This document shows positions 43,865 to 49,958 of a stretch of 49,958 nt of DNA, piece after piece. How positions within the stretch are numbered: position 1 is the first letter of the stretch; every line of letters starts with the position of its first letter. Source of the stretch: an uncultured Acidobacteriota bacterium (GTDB taxonomy: Bacteria; Acidobacteriota; Thermoanaerobaculia; Gp7-AA8). The stretch lies in contig CALMZP010000026.1 in the NCBI GenBank assembly GCA_937870635.1, positions 1 through 49,958 on the forward strand. Direction: 5' to 3'. Both the position numbers and the translations under genes were made by a program. The notes under the pieces were generated by a model. It did no database searches. It saw only the letters and a program-made list of their open reading frames with translations, and was not told where the DNA came from.

Positions 43865-44707
43865 CTACCTCCGCTCGGTGGTACCGGAGATCCCTCGCTG
43901 CGCTCGGGATGCTGGTTGTGGTGCTGCCACGCCTCTGGTTGTTGAGAGGAGCACTGCTCCGACCAGCACCAACAAGCCCGATATCAACTGCGCCACCGTG
44001 AACGCCCCCAGGAACCGGTCGTCCTTTGCCCGGACGATCTCGACCAGGAACCGTTCGATGCCCAGCAGGATCAGGAACAGGCCGAAGACGCGGCCCTTCG
44101 CGTGCGCGCGAGCGTTCATCCGCGACAGCACGAAGAACATCACCAGCGCGGCGAATGTCTCGTACAGCTGGGTGGGATGCACGCGCAGGACCGCGTCGCC
44201 CGGGATCGACGGATCGACGTTCACGCCGAAGTCGCGCAGCGAGCGTGCGGTCGTCGGCGGCGCCCCTTTGGGGAAGGCGATGCCGAACCAGGCATCGGTG
44301 GGACGGCCGTAGTCGTCGCCGACGAGGAAGCAACCGATCCGTCCCAGGGCGTAGCCGATGGACAGGCCCGGCGCGACGCAGTCGGCGGCGACCCAGAAAT
44401 CGACCTTGCGGCGATACAGCACCCAGGACACGGCGGCCGCGCCGCCGATCAGACCGCCGTACCAGACCAGTCCTGCCCGATCGAAGAGCAGACGCCAGTC
44501 CTGAAAGAGAATCGCGTAATAGATCTTTGCGCCGAGGATGCCCCCGAGGGCGCCGGCGACGACGACGGATGACGCGACGTCGTCGTCGATCCCGTAACGC
44601 CGCAGCTCGCGGGCGAGCACCCACCCGCCGACGATGAAGGCCAGAAACATCATCACACCGAATGTGGTGATCTCGAACGCGCCGATTTTGATGAGAGTCG
44701 GATACAT
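43865..44707 (-). CDS. lgt: Prolipoprotein diacylglyceryl transferase with repeat-encoded tail
   Basis: Lgt transfers diacylglycerol from phosphatidylglycerol to the lipobox Cys of prelipoproteins in the inner membrane. The 280-residue protein has about seven TM segments, the HPTQLYE motif, and the signature YALGRIGCFLVGDDYGRP (a variant of GRxGNFxNxE). The last ~18 residues (PASRAQRGISGTTERR end) are not Lgt-like: they are translated from the palindromic repeat at 43879-43914. Lgt substrates in this window include the adaptor lipoprotein and the NTF2-like lipoprotein. Confidence 0.93.
   Translation of the reverse strand: MYPTLIKIGAFEITTFGVMMFLAFIVGGWVLARELRRYGIDDDVASSVVVAGALGGILGAKIYYAILFQDWRLLFDRAGLVWYGGLIGGAAAVSWVLYRRKVDFWVAADCVAPGLSIGYALGRIGCFLVGDDYGRPTDAWFGIAFPKGAPPTTARSLRDFGVNVDPSIPGDAVLRVHPTQLYETFAALVMFFVLSRMNARAHAKGRVFGLFLILLGIERFLVEIVRAKDDRFLGAFTVAQLISGLLVLVGAVLLSTTRGVAAPQPASRAQRGISGTTERR
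43879..43914. repeat. GATCCCTCGC-family repeat inside the 3' end of lgt
   Basis: GGTACCGGAGATCCCTCGC followed by TGCGCTCGGGATGC is the same unit as the right arm at 43464-43500. It lies in the coding frame of lgt and replaces its natural C-terminus. Confidence 0.85.
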
Positions 44708-44728
44708 GCGGGGCGGAGGATACCCCGA

Positions 44729-45865
44729 TCAGACCGGCCGCGCTTCGAGGCTGGCCTTCTGGTCCGAAATGAACTGGAAGACGTCCACCTTGCCGCGCGA
44801 GTCGAGGTGCTGGCTGACCTCGAAAAGCTGCACCGAGAGCAGCGTGTTGAGCCCTTCGTCGAGGACCGACTTCCGTTTCTCGAACGGCAGCTCCGAGATG
44901 TTGGCGATGAGCATGTTCTCGTCGAACCGTCCGAACTGGTCGAAGAAGACACCGGCCCAGAGCGAGTGCTCATCAGTCTCGGCGTTCTGCAGCACGGTCA
45001 TGAAGATGTCGCGGGCGCTCTCCTCGCCAACGGAAGTCTGCAGGGCGTCGAAGAGGCGTCCGAACATGTCGTTGTACGTCGAGATGACCTTGAGCAGTTC
45101 CGGCGAATCTTCGACGTCGAGGAACACGGGCCGCGGTCCTTCGTCGGCCTTCTCGATGTCGACGAGTCGCGCGGAGAGCAGCTGAAAGAGGATGCGCGTG
45201 ACCTCGAACTCGGTGAGGTCGGACTTGCCGATCAGCTCTCGCACCGTCAGGGTCCCGGTGATGTTGTTGTAAACCTCGATCTCCGGCTCGCTCATGTCGA
45301 GCTCGGCGAAGTCCGGCTGTACGCCGGGGAGGCGGCTGACGATCATCTCCAGCGAGGGAATGCGCTCCTGGATCCGCGCCGACTCGTCGAGGCGGCGGAT
45401 CCCTTCCATGATCACGCTCGAGGTGTTGAGCTGGAGGACGATGCGCTCGCCGATGGTGTCGTCTTCGCGCTCGTAAAAGGCGAACGACCCTTCTTTCCAG
45501 GCGAAGAGCGAGTAGATGATCTCGAGGACCTGGTTCTTGACGCCCCACCAGAGGTCCTTCGGCGAGATCGCGCCCATCTGGACGAGGATCTTGCCGTGTC
45601 GGGTGGTGGGGGTGACCTTGCGGCGCGATTCGTCGTACTGCTCGGGGGTGATCTTGCCGTTGCGCAGCAGGAACTTGCCGAGGGTGTGGTCGATGGAGTT
45701 GGAATGGGCGAAGACGATGTCGCCTTCCTTCCACAGAAGGGAGCGCTCCATGTCGCCCTTCTGGATGGCGAGCCTCCCCGACCGGCGGATCATAGAGACG
45801 AAGCTCAGCACATCCGGAAGCTGGATGCGCGAGAGATCGCCCTGCAGGATGGGAGTCTCAGCCAT
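44729..45865 (-). CDS. DUF4388 (PatA-like) domain protein
   Basis: The start at ATG 45865 (MAETPILQGDLSRIQLPDVL) gives 378 residues. Residues 1-100 are a DUF4388/PatA N-terminal-type domain: SFVSMIRRSGRLAIQKGDME and SLLWKEGDIVFAHSN. A helical part follows (LGKFLLRNGKITPEQYDES, GVKNQVLEIIYSLFAWKEG), then a winged-helix-like segment (GTLTVRELIGKSDLTEFEVT RIL) near 230 and an alpha-helical C-terminus. Such proteins are linked to two-component or gliding-type signalling in Acidobacteriota and Myxococcota; the exact role is unknown. lgt follows 21 bases downstream. Confidence 0.85.
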   Translation of the reverse strand: MAETPILQGDLSRIQLPDVLSFVSMIRRSGRLAIQKGDMERSLLWKEGDIVFAHSNSIDHTLGKFLLRNGKITPEQYDESRRKVTPTTRHGKILVQMGAISPKDLWWGVKNQVLEIIYSLFAWKEGSFAFYEREDDTIGERIVLQLNTSSVIMEGIRRLDESARIQERIPSLEMIVSRLPGVQPDFAELDMSEPEIEVYNNITGTLTVRELIGKSDLTEFEVTRILFQLLSARLVDIEKADEGPRPVFLDVEDSPELLKVISTYNDMFGRLFDALQTSVGEESARDIFMTVLQNAETDEHSLWAGVFFDQFGRFDENMLIANISELPFEKRKSVLDEGLNTLLSVQLFEVSQHLDSRGKVDVFQFISDQKASLEARPV

Positions 45866-45965
45866 TGGAACCGCCCGAATGGTACTAGAGGTTGCCATTG
45901 GACGGCAGGTGGCGGAGAACACGCGTCAGCGGTGCGTGAGGGATTCGCAAAAAAGTTGGGGGCAG

Positions 45966-46125
45966 TGGAGCCGCGGGCGATCTCGCCCGCCGGATCGGCC
46001 CTCGCGGGCGAGGTCGCCCGCGCTCCTCCAGGCGTCGCTCGAACATGCACCCCGCGGGCGGGATCGCCCGCGGCTCCACGCGATTCGTCCAAACGGTTAA
46101 CGGTTAACGGTCAACGGTCAACGAA
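45966..46125. repeat. Three GCGGGCGA palindromes plus a CGGTTAA heptamer array
   Basis: Palindrome copies at about 45966-45991, 46002-46028 and 46052-46079 have the same core and TGGAGC/GCTCCA flanks as those at 35.4 and 40.9 kb. At 46093-46123 follow four 7-base units, ACGGTTA ACGGTTA ACGGTCA ACGGTCA, the same heptamer as at 12708-12902 but with only one arm. The array overlaps the stop of the cysteine desulfurase. The rest of the 45866-46117 gap holds no gene. Confidence 0.85.
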
Positions 46126-47242
46126 CCGCGCAGCGAGGCACGACTTCCTTCAATACCTCGATCGCGGACGTGATCTCCGGAGCGGTCGTGAACCTCGACA
46201 GCGAGAACCGCACGGTGCTCTTCGCCTCCTCCGGCGTGAGGCCCATGGCCAGGAGGATGGGGCTCGGCTCGACCCTTCCCGACGAACAGGCGGAACCCGT
46301 CGACACGGCCACACCCTTGAGGTCGAGGGCGATGACCAGACCTTCCCCGTCGATTCCGCGAAAAGTGATGTTCGACGTATTCGGGAGCCGGGGGACGTCC
46401 GCGCCATTGACGGTGATCTCGATGAGATTCGCCATCTCCGATTCGAGGCGGTCGCGCAACGCTGCCGCGCCGTCGCGCCAGGAGCCGTCGGCCGCGAGCT
46501 TCGCCGCCACGCCGAAGGCCGCCGCGAGCGGAACGTTTTCCGTTCCGGGGCGGCGCCGCCGCTCCTGCGCTCCGCCGAACATGTGCGTCGACATCGCCAC
46601 CCCGCGCCGGACATACAGCGCGCCGATGCCTTTCGGGGCGTGCATCTTGTGCGCGGAGAGCGATAGCGTGTCGCAGCCCAGCGATTCAACGGAGAACGCG
46701 ACCTTCCCCGCCGCCTGCACGGCGTCGCAATGCAAATGAATCCCCCGCTCCCGGCACACCCTCCCCACCTCGGCCACCGGCTGCAGGACCCCGGTCTCGT
46801 TGTTCGCGAGCATCATCGCGACGAGCCTCGTGTCAGGCCGCAGCGCTTCCACAATTCTGCCGGCGTCCACGCGGCCGCTGCGGGCGGCCGCGACACGAAC
46901 GACCTCGTGTCCCAGCCGCTCGAGCTCGGCGACCGGCTCCGCGACGGACGGATGCTCGATCTGCGTTGTGACAATGTGATGACGACCGGCCGCGGCAACC
47001 GCCCCGAAAATGGCAGCGTTGTTAGACTCGGTCCCGCCGCTGGTAAAGACGATGTCCCGCGAGGCAGCGCCAATGAGGCGCCCGACGCTCTCGCGTGCGT
47101 CCTCGATCAACCGCCGGGCGGTCTGGCCTTCCTGATGAATGCTCGAGGCGTTGCCGAAGACATCGCGGAAGTTGACCTCCAGAGATCGAAGGACCTCCGG
47201 ATGAAGCGGGGTGGTGGCATTGTTGTCGAGATAGATCCGCAT
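46118..47242 (-). CDS. Cysteine desulfurase (NifS/IscS type)
   Basis: The 374-residue protein is translated from ATG 47242 (MRIYLDNNATTPLHPEVLRS). It removes sulfur from cysteine for Fe-S or thio-cofactor assembly. Landmarks are SSIHQEGQTARRLIEDAR, FTSGGTESNNAAIFG, EHPSVAEPV, LANNETGVLQPVAEVG, the PLP Asp/Gln in HCDAVQAAGKV, the Lys in SLSAHKMHAPKGIGALYVRR, and the persulfide Cys in STGSACSSGRVEPSPIL. The short SACSSG loop and the rest fit class I (NifS/IscS). No iscU or mnmA is adjacent. Its start is only 9 bases from that of the divergent VWFA gene. Confidence 0.93.
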   Translation of the reverse strand: MRIYLDNNATTPLHPEVLRSLEVNFRDVFGNASSIHQEGQTARRLIEDARESVGRLIGAASRDIVFTSGGTESNNAAIFGAVAAAGRHHIVTTQIEHPSVAEPVAELERLGHEVVRVAAARSGRVDAGRIVEALRPDTRLVAMMLANNETGVLQPVAEVGRVCRERGIHLHCDAVQAAGKVAFSVESLGCDTLSLSAHKMHAPKGIGALYVRRGVAMSTHMFGGAQERRRRPGTENVPLAAAFGVAAKLAADGSWRDGAAALRDRLESEMANLIEITVNGADVPRLPNTSNITFRGIDGEGLVIALDLKGVAVSTGSACSSGRVEPSPILLAMGLTPEEAKSTVRFSLSRFTTAPEITSAIEVLKEVVPRCAVR

Positions 47243-47251
47243 GGAGCCAAG

Positions 47252-49882
47252 ATGAAAAGAACGCTGTCGGTAGCCGCGGCGGTCCTCTTCGCCGGAAGCA
47301 TACTCGCGCAACAGCCTGCCGCGGCGCCTCCCGCCGAGCCGCGGGCCAGCACCAAGGCGGCTCCTCCCGATCCCGGCGTACGCAAACTCTCGCGCCGGGA
47401 GCGCAAAGACCGGATCGCAAAGCTCCCCGAGCAGCACCGGCAATTCCTCGAGGACGTCGAGCCGATCCTCCAGGACACCGAGCGCGACACCTTCCTGCTT
47501 CTCGAGACGGACGCGCAGCGCGACGTCTACATCGCCGAATTCTGGCGCCGCCGGGACGCCATGCGCGGCATCACCAACTCGGCCTTCAAGGACGCGTACT
47601 ACGCGCGCCTCGAAGAAGCCAAAGACCGCTACAAGCAGGCCTCCTCCGATCGCGCCCGCATGTACCTGATTCACGGCGAGCCGATGGGCCTGATCAAAGA
47701 GGACTGCAGCCGCCTTCTCCAGCCGCTGGAGATCTGGATCTACAACCACATCCCCGGCCTGGGAAGCCGCGTGCGCTTCCTCTTCTACATGCCTCGCCAC
47801 GGGTCGGACTACAGACTGTGGCGCCCGATGGGCGATGCGAAGACCGACCTCGCCGAGCTGATCTCGCAGGAGGCGATGGGTGGCGCCGTCACGTCGGATG
47901 ACGCGGTGCGCCGCGCGTTCTTCGAAAGCGCGGGACGCACCGGCGGCACCTTCCTCAGCAAGATCGAATGGGAGTGCACCAACGGCGACGAGATCCTCCG
48001 CGCGATCCATGCGCAGCAGCAGAACCGCATCGAGCTGCAGGCCGTGTTCGATCCGCCGAAGGTCGACGAAGAGGATGTGCGCAGCATCCTCCGTTCGCTC
48101 GTCCTCGCCAATCCGAACGCGCCGAAGCTCGCAGCCGAGTTCAGCGCGCGGTTCCCGGCGAAACAGGGCAGCCGTACCGACGCCGAGCTGACGGTGCTCG
48201 TTCCCCGGGCCCAGCTCGGAACGAAGGACGTCGGAGGGGTAGCAATGTACAGCCTCGACGTCACCGGCGAAGTCCTTCGTGACGAGACGCTGTGGGAAAA
48301 CTATCGCTACCGCTTCGACTTCCCCGCCGAAATCAAGGACGAGAAGCTGCCGCTCATCATCGACCGCTTCCTTCGTCCTGGCGAATACAAGTCGCGCATC
48401 AAGATCACCGACGTGAACAGCGGCGCCGAGACGATCCTCGAGCAGGACCTCCTCGTGCCGGAGATCTTCGACACGCCCGAACAGCGCGCCGCCAAAGAAG
48501 CGGGCGCGGAAGCGGTCAGCCAGCTCAAGGGCGTGATCGAGTCCGGTGCCACGATGCTTCGGATCGTCCCTCTCAAGGACGAGCTTCTCAGCGGTCTGCA
48601 GAAAATCGAGACGATCGCCGTCGGAGAGAAGATCAAGGCGGTCGAGTTCTGGCTCGACGGCAAGAAGATCGCCATCAGACGGCAGCCTCCCTTCACGCTC
48701 GACTTCGATTTCGGCGAAGTGCCTCGGCTGCGGCGGATCAAGGCGCTCGCACTCGACGAGAAAGGCAACGTCCTCACCGGGGACGACATCGTCGCCAACA
48801 CGGGAAACGATCCCTTCCGCGTGCGCATCGTCTCCCCGCGCCAGGGCACGGTGAAGGGACGCACCCGCGTCGAGATGACGGTGAAGGTCCCCGAAGGGAA
48901 GGAAGTAGCCGAGGTGCAGCTGTTCCTCAACGAGACGAAGCTGGCCACGCTCTACAACTCCCCGTACGTCCAGACCATCGACGTGCCCGAGACGCCGGGT
49001 GTCGGGTACCTGCGTGCCGTTGCGCTTCTGAAAGATGACCCGTCGCCTCCCATCGAAGACGTCGTCATGATCAACACGCCGGCACACATGGAGACGGTCG
49101 ACGTGCATCTCGTCGAGCTGCCCACCACGGTGCTCATGAACGGCAAGCCGACATCACACCTCACGGAATCGTCGTTCAAGGTCCTCGACGAAGGAAAGCC
49201 GGTCAAGATCGCGAAGTTCGAGTACGTGAAGAACCTTCCCCTCTCGATCGGCATGGCCATCGACACGTCGGGATCGATGCAGCCGCGCATGAACGAAGCG
49301 CAGAAGGCGGCCGCGCAGTTCTTCCAGAACGTGATGAAGGCCGGCGACAAGGCATTTCTCGTCGGCTTCGACTCACAACCATCGCTGGTGCAGAAGTGGT
49401 CGCGCAAAGTTAGCGACGTGCACGCCAGCCTCGCCAAGCTGCGCGCCGAGGAGTACACCGCCCTCTACGACGCCGTCGTCTACTCCCTCTACAACTTCCT
49501 CGGCGTCAAGGGACAGCGGGCCCTGGTGGTGCTCACCGACGGACGCGACACGGCCTCGAAGTTCTCGTATGACCAGACCATCGAATACGCGCGGCGCGCC
49601 GCCGTGCCGATCTACGTGATCGCGCTCGGGATCCGCACGTCGGAAGTCGACGTGCGATTCAAGATCGGCAGGCTCGCGAGCGAGACCGGCGGCAGCGTCT
49701 ACTACATCGAGAAGGCCGAGGATCTCCACCGCATCTACGACGACATCCAGAACGAGCTCCGCTCCCAGTACGTCCTCGGCTTCTATCCCCCCGAAGGTGT
49801 GAAGTCGGGCAGCAAGTGGCGCGAAGTGACCGTGCAGGTCAGCGAAGGAAAAGCAAAGACGATCCGCGGCTATTACCCGTAG
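47252..49882 (+). CDS. Secreted GWxTD-like plus VWFA domain protein (Acidobacterial type)
   Basis: The ATG at 47252 is set by GGAG five bases upstream. The 876-residue protein has a signal peptide (KRTLSVAAAVLFAGSILAQQ). Residues ~60-230 match the GWxTD region of acidobacterial proteins (FLLLETDAQRDVYIAEFWRR, RMYLIHGEPMGLIKED, EIWIYNHIPGLGSRVRFLFY). Beta-rich repeats follow (VEFWLDGKKIAIRRQPPFTL, GTVKGRTRVEMTVKVPEGKE). From ~660 comes a VWFA domain with an intact MIDAS site (MAIDTSGSMQPRMN, ALYDAVVYSLYNFL, VVLTDGRDTASKFS), ending YVLGFYPPEG. It probably mediates metal-dependent adhesion or protein contacts outside the cytoplasm; no partner is known. Confidence 0.88.
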   Translation: MKRTLSVAAAVLFAGSILAQQPAAAPPAEPRASTKAAPPDPGVRKLSRRERKDRIAKLPEQHRQFLEDVEPILQDTERDTFLLLETDAQRDVYIAEFWRRRDAMRGITNSAFKDAYYARLEEAKDRYKQASSDRARMYLIHGEPMGLIKEDCSRLLQPLEIWIYNHIPGLGSRVRFLFYMPRHGSDYRLWRPMGDAKTDLAELISQEAMGGAVTSDDAVRRAFFESAGRTGGTFLSKIEWECTNGDEILRAIHAQQQNRIELQAVFDPPKVDEEDVRSILRSLVLANPNAPKLAAEFSARFPAKQGSRTDAELTVLVPRAQLGTKDVGGVAMYSLDVTGEVLRDETLWENYRYRFDFPAEIKDEKLPLIIDRFLRPGEYKSRIKITDVNSGAETILEQDLLVPEIFDTPEQRAAKEAGAEAVSQLKGVIESGATMLRIVPLKDELLSGLQKIETIAVGEKIKAVEFWLDGKKIAIRRQPPFTLDFDFGEVPRLRRIKALALDEKGNVLTGDDIVANTGNDPFRVRIVSPRQGTVKGRTRVEMTVKVPEGKEVAEVQLFLNETKLATLYNSPYVQTIDVPETPGVGYLRAVALLKDDPSPPIEDVVMINTPAHMETVDVHLVELPTTVLMNGKPTSHLTESSFKVLDEGKPVKIAKFEYVKNLPLSIGMAIDTSGSMQPRMNEAQKAAAQFFQNVMKAGDKAFLVGFDSQPSLVQKWSRKVSDVHASLAKLRAEEYTALYDAVVYSLYNFLGVKGQRALVVLTDGRDTASKFSYDQTIEYARRAAVPIYVIALGIRTSEVDVRFKIGRLASETGGSVYYIEKAEDLHRIYDDIQNELRSQYVLGFYPPEGVKSGSKWREVTVQVSEGKAKTIRGYYP

Positions 49883-49918
49883 GTGTCATGGGGTCAGGTC
49901 TGCAAAAACAACTTTTCT

Positions 49919-49958
49919 TACAAAATTGGGTGTGCCGCGCGGCACACCCAATTTTGTA
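49919..49958. repeat. Perfect 40-base palindrome at the window end
   Basis: Two exact 20-base arms (TACAAAATTGGGTGTGCCGC and its complement) meet without a loop. It lies 36 bases after the VWFA stop. The segment before it contains GGGGTCAGGTCTGCA, close to a GGGGTCAGGTCT sequence I associate with REP/RAYT-type elements (from memory). It could terminate the VWFA transcript or be the edge of a repeat element cut by the window. Confidence 0.75.

Noticed and set aside
46730-47251. N-terminal extension of the VWFA frame
   Set aside because: These codons are antisense to the cysteine desulfurase; a clear signal peptide and GGAG site mark the ATG at 47252.
47243-49108. N-terminal extension of the cysteine desulfurase frame to 996 codons
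   Set aside because: The extra 620 codons are antisense to the VWFA gene and have no family features; NifS begins at its normal MRIYLDNNATTP start.

Overview
The window is a roughly 50 kb GC-rich bacterial segment. Its gene content points to Acidobacteriota. The evidence is an 876-residue GWxTD-like plus VWFA protein of the kind expanded in that phylum, a DUF5916/CBM9-like outer-membrane protein, a DUF4388 protein, and many dispersed intergenic palindromes. I place it at phylum level only, by inference from families.

Layout. At 1-570 there is an out-of-place fragment (the tail of an unknown gene plus a truncated Ser/Thr kinase). It is joined through about 10 shared bases to the 3' part of a DNA methyltransferase gene. 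At 560-7055 (minus) lies a tightly overlapping four-gene operon read from a good sigma70-type promoter: SNF2-like helicase, 64-residue protein, SMC/Rad50-like ATPase, adenine-type DNA methyltransferase. This is a probable anti-phage or restriction-like system. It sits beside a 33-base copy of the 3' end of tRNA-Phe (7141-7173); the intact tRNA-Phe is at 8289-8364. The 1.1 kb between the two copies carries a small protein and a retropepsin-like aspartic protease, so the locus looks like stacked islands at a tRNA attachment site.

From 8.4 to 31.9 kb is mostly core genome. It holds a short-chain prenyl synthase, an unusual chemoreceptor/solute-binding-protein fusion, an ECF sigma/anti-sigma/Spy-like operon, a degenerate ABC ATPase, a response regulator, a DUF3108-like protein, ispH and an MFS transporter. 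These are followed by a minus-strand series of three HlyD-type adaptors, a MacB/FtsX permease and an active/inactive M16 peptidase pair. A histidine-themed run comes next on the plus strand: egtD, tRNA-His, hisS, hutH.

From 31.9 to 35.5 kb is an accessory patch: 740 bases of palindrome-rich non-coding DNA, a two-TM protein overlapping the end of a 5'-truncated RHS-core gene (a candidate toxin/immunity pair), and repeats. From 35.5 kb to the end are a DUF5916 protein, an NTF2-like lipoprotein, a secreted HExxH protein, a class V aminotransferase, aroC, a GIY-YIG protein bracketed by palindromic repeats, lgt, a DUF4388 protein, a NifS/IscS-type cysteine desulfurase, and the divergent VWFA protein. 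A perfect 40-base palindrome lies at the window edge.

The most striking non-gene signal is a set of intergenic inverted repeats. Many are built from 7-base tandem units, with a different heptamer at each site but the same architecture. Two other families are a GCGGGCGA-NN-TCGCCCGC palindrome (eight copies between 35.4 and 46.1 kb) and a GATCCCTCGC-type palindrome around the GIY-YIG gene.
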